Shown here: in pieces, positions 1 to 6,385 of the stretch
Position numbering within the stretch: position 1 is the first letter of the stretch
Layout: each line of letters opens with the position of its first letter
Assembly (NCBI GenBank): GCA_900754805.1
Contig: CAAEEE010000070.1
Coordinates: forward strand, 1 to 9,197
DNA from: Clostridia bacterium
Lineage (GTDB): Bacteria; Bacillota; Clostridia; Peptostreptococcales; Anaerovoracaceae
Direction of reading: 5' to 3'
Length of the DNA stretch: 9,197 nt
The notes under the pieces: generated by a model
Told to the model about the DNA's origin: nothing
Database searches by the model: none
Seen by the model: only the letters and a program-made list of their open reading frames with translations
Position numbers and translations under genes: made by a program

Positions 1-209
1 GACTGGACACCATGTTTGTCGACGAAGGCTTCGGTTCCCTTGATGAAACATCCTTGCAGCAGGCGGTGCGGGCACTTGCAGGGCTTACCGAGGGCAACAG
101 ACTGGTAGGGATTATTTCACATGTTGCGGAACTGAAAGAGCGAATTGACAAGCAAATCGTGGTGACGAAAGAAAAAACCGGAGGAAGTGCAGTGAAAATT
201 ATCTTGTGA
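1..209 (+). CDS. sbcC: Exonuclease SbcCD subunit C, C-terminal end (partial)
   Basis: This is the 3' end of a gene that begins before the window; complete codons start at position 3 and the TGA stop is at 207-209. The visible residues contain a Walker B plus D-loop block (LDTMFVDEGFGSLD) followed about 35 residues later by an H-loop (GIISHVAELKERI), in the order and wording typical of the C-terminal ATPase lobe of SbcC/Rad50 proteins. SbcC pairs with the nuclease SbcD to open DNA hairpins and process double-strand break ends in the cytoplasm. The ending after a short beta-strand segment (KQIVVTKEK) fits a natural C-terminus. Other SMC-like ATPases share the Walker B/D-loop pattern, but the SHV-ELKERI-KQI wording favours SbcC. 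No convincing terminator hairpin follows it. Confidence 0.87.
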   Translation, partial: LDTMFVDEGFGSLDETSLQQAVRALAGLTEGNRLVGIISHVAELKERIDKQIVVTKEKTGGSAVKIIL

Positions 210-226
210 AATTTTTTTAAAAATGC

Positions 227-257
227 TTGACTTGCACATTGATGTACGAGCTATAAT
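227..257 (+). promoter_or_regulatory. Probable sigma-A-type promoter of the SLH/CAP surface-protein gene
   Basis: TTGACT at 227-232 matches five of six bases of the -35 consensus and TATAAT at 252-257 is a perfect -10. The spacer is 19 bp, a little long for the usual 17. Transcription would start near 264, giving a leader of about 59 nt before the ATG at 323. The leader carries a GAGGT ribosome binding site at 312-316. The promoter lies in the only gap between the sbcC-like gene and the surface-protein gene, so it probably uncouples the two. Confidence 0.6.
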
Positions 258-322
258 AAAAAAAGAGTCTCTGAAAAAGGCTAAAAATGCAGAAAGAAAA
301 AGAATATTAACGAGGTAGAAAA

Positions 323-2104
323 ATGAAACGCAGAATATTAACCATGCTGCTGACGCTCGTCGTTGCGCTCACCATGACCATGGGAAGCGTTACGGTTTCG
401 TGGGCGGGCATCGATATGTCGGCAATCGAGAGTTCTATAAAGAATGCTTTGAAAAGCTATGAAGCTCAGGAGCTTACTTCTGATGGCGATTTACATGAGC
501 TCGTATGGAAATCGCTTCCGAGCGATATGCAGTCGGCAACAATTGACATCTACAGAGATAAGTTTACACCGGCAACTGAAGACACTGACGGCAGCATCAC
601 ATTTTATGTTGCTATCGACGATGACCTTGTGACAGAGGAAGGAAATCCTTTTGCAGCACGCATTCCGAAACTTGGCAAACCTGTAGATACCACACCTTCC
701 GCGGAACTGGAAGAAGACTGGTCCCTTGTAGGGAAGGCTGTGGCCAAGGTAAAGATCAGCAATTCGACTACGAAGGAGCAGCTTTTAAGTGCAGCGAAGG
801 CAGCTGTGAAAAACGGCAGTACATGTGAGCTGTCAGAAAACAAGTTCTACAAGGTAGAAGCAACTACCGACAAAGAAGGCAGCATTACAATTTATATTGC
901 TGTATCACTGGATGGTAAGTCAAAGGAACTTCGTTATTCTAAAAAGATCCCGATGCTCGGAACTAATATGCCGAGCAAGTCCATCTCCGTTAATAAGGAA
1001 GAATGGAGAATCTTACGTGAAACCAATAAAGAAAGATTTAAAGAAGGCAAGAAACTTCTCACAATGGTAGGCGCACTTCAGAAGGCATGTGATACTCGTA
1101 CGAACGAGTGTGTGAAATATGACCTCAAAGCGCATCGCAGACCTGACGGCAGCTTGTTTAACACAGCAATTCCGTCATCCTACGGCACCGGAGCTGCCGG
1201 CGAAAATCTTTATAACTGTACCAGAGGCGTAAGCGTTACCGGCGAATCCGCAATGTTTGCATGGATGAACAGTACGCTTCACCGCAAGAACCTTTTGGAC
1301 TCGAAATGGAATTACATCGGCATCGGCGTTCAGAAGAATGTCGGTGTGCAGATTTTCTCAAAGAAAAGCTCGAAAATCGTTAAGTATACGACAAGTGCCG
1401 GAAAGACAACCTTCAGCAGTGTTGCGGAAATGGAAGATGCATATTTGATTTGTACAGACAGCGCAGGCCGGAAGTCTTATATGCCGCTTGACAAGGACTA
1501 CATGAAGAAGGTATCCGGCGGCTATACGCTGAACCTTAACTCGAGCAAAACGATAAAGATTAAGGTAAAATCAAGCACATCTTCAGGCACTTACTCAGAT
1601 GTAGCATCCGAAGACAAGGCAGCTGTAAAGTGGGTTGTCAAGAAGAAGATTATGAAGCCGCTTAACAGTAAAGAATTCAGACCTACGGTTGCATGCACGA
1701 AGGGTGAAGTCTTCGAATACATTTACAAGGCAAATGGAGCACCGAGAACAGGCTTCAAAGGCATTAAGAACTGGTTTGTTGACTTAAGGAGCACAGATTC
1801 GTATTACTATGCAGTATTCTGGGCGAAGAAGAAAGGCTACATTGACTACGGACAGTTCAGCGGAGAGCAAGTGTTCACCAGAGGCCAGGCACTCTATTAT
1901 GTATGGCTGAGCGTGGGTTCGCCAAAGGCAAAGAAGGCAACGACTTTCAATGACTTCAGGAAAGAAGTATATTATGCAAAGGCTGTGGCATGGGCACAAG
2001 AGAAGAAAATTTATACAGACACCGGAGATCACAAATTCGGTGGTGACGATCATCTTATTACTCGTGGCGAAATGGCAAGACTCATTTACTACGCATACAA
2101 GTAA
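323..2104 (+). CDS. Secreted CAP/SCP-domain protein with three S-layer homology repeats
   Basis: This 593-residue protein looks exported and held on the cell wall. Residues 1-28 form a signal peptide: MKRR, a hydrophobic core, then a likely signal peptidase I site after SWA (26-28). Residues about 30-118 and 123-213 look like two diverged copies of one module, each ending in GSIT-F/I-Y-V/I-A and then KIP/RIP-LG. A CAP (SCP/PR-1) domain spans about 226-345, with candidate cavity residues H271, E294 (in GENLY), E308 and H320 and the closing GIGV strand. After a linker of about 75 residues of unknown nature, three SLH repeats (about 421-473, 485-533, 542-593) carry TKGE (459-462), TRGQ (519-522) and TRGE (580-583). 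SLH repeats bind pyruvylated secondary cell-wall polymer. The function of bacterial CAP domains is mostly unsettled, so the substrate is unknown. GAGGT lies 6 nt upstream of the chosen ATG. The gene appears monocistronic. Confidence 0.9.
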   Translation: MKRRILTMLLTLVVALTMTMGSVTVSWAGIDMSAIESSIKNALKSYEAQELTSDGDLHELVWKSLPSDMQSATIDIYRDKFTPATEDTDGSITFYVAIDDDLVTEEGNPFAARIPKLGKPVDTTPSAELEEDWSLVGKAVAKVKISNSTTKEQLLSAAKAAVKNGSTCELSENKFYKVEATTDKEGSITIYIAVSLDGKSKELRYSKKIPMLGTNMPSKSISVNKEEWRILRETNKERFKEGKKLLTMVGALQKACDTRTNECVKYDLKAHRRPDGSLFNTAIPSSYGTGAAGENLYNCTRGVSVTGESAMFAWMNSTLHRKNLLDSKWNYIGIGVQKNVGVQIFSKKSSKIVKYTTSAGKTTFSSVAEMEDAYLICTDSAGRKSYMPLDKDYMKKVSGGYTLNLNSSKTIKIKVKSSTSSGTYSDVASEDKAAVKWVVKKKIMKPLNSKEFRPTVACTKGEVFEYIYKANGAPRTGFKGIKNWFVDLRSTDSYYYAVFWAKKKGYIDYGQFSGEQVFTRGQALYYVWLSVGSPKAKKATTFNDFRKEVYYAKAVAWAQEKKIYTDTGDHKFGGDDHLITRGEMARLIYYAYK

Positions 2105-2151
2105 AACTATAGGCTACTCCGAATTATTGTGGTGATACAAAATTTAGTGAG

Positions 2152-2201
2152 GCGGGCACTCAAAGTTGACAATTCAGCGATGAGTGCCCGTTTCCTTTTT
2201 T
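2152..2201 (+). terminator. Rho-independent terminator after the surface-protein gene
   Basis: CGGGCACTCA at 2153-2162 pairs perfectly with TGAGTGCCCG at 2181-2190, and a G-T wobble (2152/2191) can extend the stem. The loop is 18 nt. A T-rich run (TTTCCTTTTTTT) follows at 2191-2201. It lies about 50 bp after the stop codon of the surface-protein gene, so it should end that transcript. Confidence 0.85.
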
Positions 2202-2241
2202 CACAACAAGCGTAGTTTTTATCTTTTTTCGCAAAGTTTGA

Positions 2242-2270
2242 TTGCAAATAACCCTTATTCCATGTATCAT
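2242..2270 (+). promoter_or_regulatory. Possible promoter of the small helical protein gene
   Basis: TTGCAA at 2242-2247 (four of six -35 matches) and TATCAT at 2265-2270 (five of six -10 matches) are separated by 17 bp. The pair sits between the preceding terminator and the strong AGGAGGT ribosome binding site at 2299-2305, where a promoter is expected. The match is moderate and unproven. Confidence 0.4.
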
Positions 2271-2311
2271 ATTAAGTAGCAGTTTTCAGACAATTTACAG
2301 GAGGTACATAG

Positions 2312-2821
2312 ATGAAATACACATCGGCAGAGGCAGCAAAACTCATTAAAAGCCTAAACGAGCAGCGCTCGGCACTCGCGACTGAGATTATTAAAAAATC
2401 GACTTTTCCGGCAGCAATGGGTGAAGATCCGGAGACGGTGAGACCGGAGTTCAACTTGACGGAAGCATTGCGGACGCTTGACAAGCTCGAGGAAAGAATC
2501 CGGCAGGTTAAGCATGAATTGAATATTTTCAACGCGACAACTGTTATTCCGGAAATAGAGATGACGATAGATCAAGTTCTCATATATATTCCTCAGCTTT
2601 CCTACCGTAAGGACATCCTCGGGGAGATGGCGGGGAGACTGCCGAAAGAAAGGGATATGAGCCCGTATCTCAGCTCGTCACCGATTGTGAATTATATTTA
2701 TGCGAACTACGAGATTGAGGACGCGAAGAAAGAACTCAAAGAAGTTTCCGAAAAGCTGACGCAGGTGCAGCTTGCACTTGACCGGGTAAATTCGACGGTT
2801 AGCTTCGAAATACCGGATTGA
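2312..2821 (+). CDS. Small helical protein, possibly DIP1984/septicolysin-like
   Basis: This 169-residue protein has no signal peptide or membrane segment and is probably cytoplasmic. It is almost entirely helical. Residues about 1-30 form one amphipathic helix, 48-75 a heptad-like helix (LTEALRTLDKLEERIRQV, then LNIFNATT), and 133-160 a charged helix (EDAKKELKEVSEKL) ending in LALDRVNSTVSFE. The order of features recalls the DIP1984/septicolysin-like family: a paired-helix segment, an IN-TN-like turn near 73-76, a mid-protein 'RKDIL' helix and a terminal 'LD-IQ-NW'-like ending. The similarity is by eye and weak, and that family has no firmly known role. AGGAGGT at 2299-2305 lies 6 nt before the ATG, strongly supporting this start. 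It stands alone, with a terminator upstream and a 293-bp gap downstream. A real gene is near certain; its family is tentative. Confidence 0.8.
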   Translation: MKYTSAEAAKLIKSLNEQRSALATEIIKKSTFPAAMGEDPETVRPEFNLTEALRTLDKLEERIRQVKHELNIFNATTVIPEIEMTIDQVLIYIPQLSYRKDILGEMAGRLPKERDMSPYLSSSPIVNYIYANYEIEDAKKELKEVSEKLTQVQLALDRVNSTVSFEIPD

Positions 2822-3104
2822 GAGCGGCCCTGCCCCTAATATTATAAAAAGGCAAACGGATATACGGTTATAATGCCCTTCCGTCTACGGCTTTTGGACA
2901 AAACTTGCAGTTGATTGATAAGCAAAGGTTCAAAGTGAAAGTCATTGGTTATTCTTATGTTATTATTTATGGTTTATGTTCAGTGACAAGAATGCAAATG
3001 ATTTAATAGCTGTTCGAAGGCTGCGGAAAAAACTTTTTGCGGGGGAAGTTCGGTTTCAACTCGCATAAATTTCGCAGAAACAAATGAAAAAAATATATAC
3101 ATAT
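2822..3104 (+). other. Gene-free leader upstream of the guaA operon, partly self-complementary
   Basis: No supported reading frame lies here on either strand. A weak promoter candidate is TTCAGT (2979-2984), a 17-bp gap, then TTTAAT (3002-3007). Downstream, CTGCG at 3021-3025 can pair with CGCAG at 3073-3077. Inside that pairing TGCG (3038-3041) can pair with CGCA (3062-3065), and AGTT (3047-3050) with AACT (3058-3061), giving a possible nested hairpin in the transcript just before the ribosome binding site. Earlier, ACGGA (2856-2860) can pair with TCCGT (2880-2884), but no T-run follows at a useful distance, so no clear terminator ends the preceding gene. I looked for the conserved loops of purine and ZTP riboswitches and did not see them. 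Function unknown. Confidence 0.35.
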
Positions 3105-3109
3105 GGAGG
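3105..3109 (+). promoter_or_regulatory. Ribosome binding site that fixes the guaA start
   Basis: GGAGG lies 5 nt before the ATG at 3115. An earlier in-frame ATG at 3103 overlaps this Shine-Dalgarno sequence and has only A/T-rich sequence upstream (AAAAATATATACAT), so the start at 3115 is preferred. This removes four residues (MEEK) from the longest reading frame. Confidence 0.75.
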
Positions 3110-3114
3110 AAAAA

Positions 3115-4089
3115 ATGGATAACAACAAACGCCCTGAAACTATGGAAAGAATTACAACACCGGCACTGGCTGGGGCATTTATCGAAGAGCAGATTGCGGC
3201 AATTCGCGCGCAGGTAGGAGACAAGAAGGTGCTTTTGGCGCTGTCCGGCGGTGTGGACTCATCGGTTGTAGCCGCACTTTTGATCAGAGCAATCGGGCAG
3301 CAACTCGTATGCGTACATGTAAATCACGGTCTTCTTCGTAAAGGCGAGCCGGAACAGGTTATCGAGGTATTCCGCAATCAGATGAATGCGAATCTGATTT
3401 ATGTGGATGCTGTTGACCGCTTTCTTGATAAGCTTGCAGGAGTGGAAGAACCGGAAAAGAAGAGGAAGATTATCGGCGCGGAATTTATTCGCGTGTTTGA
3501 AGAGGAAGCACGCAAACTGGAAGGAATTGAGTTCCTCGCACAAGGAACCATCTACCCTGACATTCTTGAGAGTGACGGCGTAAAGGCGCACCACAATGTG
3601 GGAGGACTTCCGAAAGATATGCAGTTTGAACTGGTAGAACCGGTAAAACTGCTGTATAAGGATGAAGTTCGCGTTGTAGGCAAGGAACTCGAACTCCCTG
3701 ATGGCATGGTTTACAGACAGCCATTCCCGGGACCGGGTCTCGGCGTGAGATGCACAGGTGCAATTACAAGAGACAGACTCGAAGCGGTAAGAGAAGCGGA
3801 TGCAATTGTAAGAGAAGAAATCGGCAAGCTGAATCCGACACCGTGGCAGTATTTTGTTGCGATTCCGGATCTTAAGTCAACAGGTGTTAAGGATGGAAAG
3901 AGATACATGGGATGGGCGGCAATTATCCGCGCTATCGATACGGTAGATGCTGTAACCGCAAAATCCGTTGAAATTCCGTTCAGTGTACTCAGCACAATTC
4001 GTGACAGAATTATTGCGGAAGTTCCGGGTGTAAACAGAGTGCTTTGGGACATTTCAGACAAGCCGACGTCCACAATAGAGTGGGAGTAA
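3115..4089 (+). CDS. guaA: GMP synthase ATP-pyrophosphatase subunit without amidotransferase domain
   Basis: The protein has 324 residues from the chosen start. It matches the C-terminal two-thirds of GMP synthase, which adenylates XMP with ATP and replaces the adenylate with ammonia to make GMP. The PP-loop LALSGGVDSSVV lies at 41-52, VHVNHGLLRKGE at 67-78, the AQGT-YPD-ES segment at 142-153, the KAHHNVGGLP lid region at 157-166, RQPFPGPGLGVR at 201-212, and the dimerisation domain ends in the family's KP-TIEWE tail (316-324). Bacterial GuaA is usually about 510 residues with an N-terminal glutamine amidotransferase of about 190 residues; that domain is absent here and is not encoded elsewhere in the window. 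The layout matches the separate B subunit of archaeal GMP synthases. Ammonia must come from a separate subunit or from free ammonium. It is the first gene of a tight cluster, 13 bp from the next gene. Confidence 0.93.
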   Translation: MDNNKRPETMERITTPALAGAFIEEQIAAIRAQVGDKKVLLALSGGVDSSVVAALLIRAIGQQLVCVHVNHGLLRKGEPEQVIEVFRNQMNANLIYVDAVDRFLDKLAGVEEPEKKRKIIGAEFIRVFEEEARKLEGIEFLAQGTIYPDILESDGVKAHHNVGGLPKDMQFELVEPVKLLYKDEVRVVGKELELPDGMVYRQPFPGPGLGVRCTGAITRDRLEAVREADAIVREEIGKLNPTPWQYFVAIPDLKSTGVKDGKRYMGWAAIIRAIDTVDAVTAKSVEIPFSVLSTIRDRIIAEVPGVNRVLWDISDKPTSTIEWE

Positions 4090-4102
4090 ATAGGAGGAAC
4101 AC

Positions 4103-6370
4103 ATGACGGAATTACTGGCTCCGGCAGGAAATATGGAGGCACTGAAGGCCGCGATCGCAAACGGATGCGACGCGGTCTATCTTGGTATGCAGAAATTCGG
4201 TGCACGGGCATACTCTTGCAATTTTGATGAGACAACGCTGCCGGAGGCGGTCAGCTATGCACATCTGCGGGAGGTAAAGGTATTTGTCACGATGAATACC
4301 ATCGTGTTTGAAGAGGAACTTTCGGATATGAGAGCACAGCTTGCGTTTCTCAATGAAATCGGCGTGGACGGCATCATCGTGCAGGACATGGCGGTGTTTG
4401 ACTATATTATAAATCATTTTCCGGATATGGAAGCGCACTGCTCGACGCAGATGGGAATCGACGATTTAGACGGAACGCTGTTTTGGAAGGAGCTTGGTGC
4501 AGAGCGAGTGGTACTGGCGCGTGAAGTGGATATTGAGAAAGCGAAGAAAATCCGCAGGGAAGCAAAAGTTCCGATTGAAATTTTTGTGCATGGGGCGCTG
4601 TGCGTATCGTATTCCGGCAACTGCCTGATGTCGGGGCTGATTGGCTATCGGAGCGGAAATCGCGGCCGATGCGTCGGTTCCTGCCGCAAGCCGTATGAAC
4701 TGCTGAATAAGACAACCGGAAAATCGCTTGGGACAAGCTATCTTCTCTCAACAAAGGATTTGAACACCATCGATTATGTCAAGGATTTGAAAGAACTGGA
4801 TTCTTTGAAAATCGAGGGGCGCATGAAGGAACCGGCATATGTGGCAAATGTCGTGGCGAAATACCGCAAGGCGCTGGACGGGACAGTGACCGCTGAAGAA
4901 AAAGACGAGCTGAAAAAGACTTTTAATCGTACATTTACGAAAGGCTATCTGTTTGGCGAAGACCCGAAGGATTTGAGCAATATTCAAAAGCCGAATAATT
5001 TCGGATACGAAATCGGCGTAATCAGTGGCAGTTATAAAGGAATGTATGAAATCAAGCTGCATGATGAGCTGCGTCAGAATGACATCATACGAGTTGACCA
5101 TAACAATGAAGATGTAAACCTATCGGTTGTGAAACTTTATGACCGAGAAGGAAACCTAATCAACCGCGCAGACCGCGTCTGCTATATCCGCATCAAGGAA
5201 AAGCTTGCAAAAGGCGACCTTGTATACAAGACAAAGGACTATCTTTTCTATAAAGAATTGGAGCAGCACATGGACGGGGAATTCCGACGTTTTCCGCTCA
5301 GCCTAAGAGTCTATGCCTACCCCGGCGCACATCTGACGGTAGATGCGGAAGGCCTTGGGGTGCAGTGTTTCTATGAGAGCAAGGAAATTTTGGAGGCGGC
5401 AGAAAACCATCCGACAACGATAGAACAGGTGAAGAAGCAGTTTGCGAAGCTGAACGACACCGTATTTACGCTGCAAAACCTCGAATTTGAGGAATGCGGG
5501 GCGTTTCTTCCGGTGAAGATGATCAATCAGGCACGCCGTGAAATCGTAGATAGGCTATATGAGAAAAAAATAAACAATAAGCCGCGCAGGGTGCTGACGG
5601 AAACGGTAGAGGCAGAGGCGCAGACGGACGCAAGCGAAAGGGACACGGTGCAGGCTCAGGCACCATACCTGACGGCTTCTGTCACCACGCGCGAGCAGTA
5701 CGAAGCTTGCCGCAAGGCGGGACTGACGGAAATCTATTTTGAAAATATAATCAGAAGAAACCAGATTGAATATGAACCGAGGGAAGGCGAGCTATTAATC
5801 GGAGGCTATGGCGGACTGCATTATTATAAAGACTGTAACCCGTTCATCACTGACTACTCTTTCAATGTGGTGAATTCCGTGACCTGCCGGAAGCTGCACG
5901 AGCTGGGAGCAAAGCGCATTACTCTTTCTTATGAGCTGAACCGCAGACAGATTGCGGATTTGATTGCGGCGTACCGGAAAGACTATGGGCAGGCACCAGC
6001 ACTTGAAATGATTGTCTATGGCCGCGCACCGCTGCTGTTCACAAAATACTGTCCTTTGAAAAAGATGGAACAGTGTGGGCTCTGCAAGCAAAACCGTTAT
6101 GAACTCAGGGATGAATATGGAACCTTTCCGATTCTTTCACACGAGGACTGCACGACGACGATTCTAAACGGCAAAATCCTGAACCTTTTGGACGAAATGC
6201 CGTCCATCGAAGGTGTAGAGGCTTTCCGTCTTAATTTTACTACCGAAACGCCGGAAGAAGTTTCACGCATTGTCAAGGCAGCAAAGAAAAAACTCGAAGG
6301 AAGCGGGGGGAACTCTTGCTTCAACAGGGAGACGGACACGAGGGGACATTTTAACCGAGAAATTATTTAG
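4103..6370 (+). CDS. U32 family protein, RlhA/TrhP-like RNA hydroxylation enzyme
   Basis: This 755-residue protein opens with ELLAPAGNMEALKAAIANG, the usual N-terminus of U32 proteins. It carries the U32 signature EIFVHGALCVSYSGNCLMS (159-177), followed by GRCVGSCR (188-195). C167, C174, C190 and C194 are candidate iron-sulfur ligands. Residues about 397-487 fit DUF3656 (FPLSLRVYAYPG through INQARREIVDRL). An Ala/Glu/Gln-rich linker (about 500-520) leads to a C-terminal half with a second cysteine set (C650, C658, C661, C683) and a final TRGHF-R motif. Although named peptidases, U32 members RlhA (23S rRNA C2501) and TrhP (tRNA U34) are prephenate-dependent RNA hydroxylation enzymes, so a similar role is inferred; the exact RNA target is not evident. 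E. coli RlhA is about 667 residues, so this is the longer form. AGGAGG at 4092-4097 supports the start. It sits 13 bp after guaA and 15 bp before the ABC-F gene. Confidence 0.88.
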   Translation: MTELLAPAGNMEALKAAIANGCDAVYLGMQKFGARAYSCNFDETTLPEAVSYAHLREVKVFVTMNTIVFEEELSDMRAQLAFLNEIGVDGIIVQDMAVFDYIINHFPDMEAHCSTQMGIDDLDGTLFWKELGAERVVLAREVDIEKAKKIRREAKVPIEIFVHGALCVSYSGNCLMSGLIGYRSGNRGRCVGSCRKPYELLNKTTGKSLGTSYLLSTKDLNTIDYVKDLKELDSLKIEGRMKEPAYVANVVAKYRKALDGTVTAEEKDELKKTFNRTFTKGYLFGEDPKDLSNIQKPNNFGYEIGVISGSYKGMYEIKLHDELRQNDIIRVDHNNEDVNLSVVKLYDREGNLINRADRVCYIRIKEKLAKGDLVYKTKDYLFYKELEQHMDGEFRRFPLSLRVYAYPGAHLTVDAEGLGVQCFYESKEILEAAENHPTTIEQVKKQFAKLNDTVFTLQNLEFEECGAFLPVKMINQARREIVDRLYEKKINNKPRRVLTETVEAEAQTDASERDTVQAQAPYLTASVTTREQYEACRKAGLTEIYFENIIRRNQIEYEPREGELLIGGYGGLHYYKDCNPFITDYSFNVVNSVTCRKLHELGAKRITLSYELNRRQIADLIAAYRKDYGQAPALEMIVYGRAPLLFTKYCPLKKMEQCGLCKQNRYELRDEYGTFPILSHEDCTTTILNGKILNLLDEMPSIEGVEAFRLNFTTETPEEVSRIVKAAKKKLEGSGGNSCFNRETDTRGHFNREII

Positions 6371-6385
6371 TGAGAGGAACTATCT

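Noticed and set aside
211..223. T-run after the sbcC-like stop codon as a terminator
   Set aside because: No stable GC-containing stem precedes it; it is simply AT-rich sequence next to the promoter.
2166..2171. Perfect -35 hexamer TTGACA
   Set aside because: It lies in the loop of the terminator hairpin and no -10-like sequence is found at the right distance.
2851..2897. Possible terminator after the small helical protein gene
   Set aside because: Only short, competing pairings (4-5 bp) are present and the sole T-run is four bases, so a functional terminator is not supported.
3103..3114. Earlier in-frame ATG for guaA
   Set aside because: It overlaps the GGAGG that serves the ATG at 3115 and has no Shine-Dalgarno sequence of its own.
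3711..4235. 174-codon open frame on the minus strand across the guaA/U32 junction
   Set aside because: It is antisense to two well-supported genes, has no recognisable domain, and contains low-complexity proline/serine-rich sequence typical of a shadow frame.
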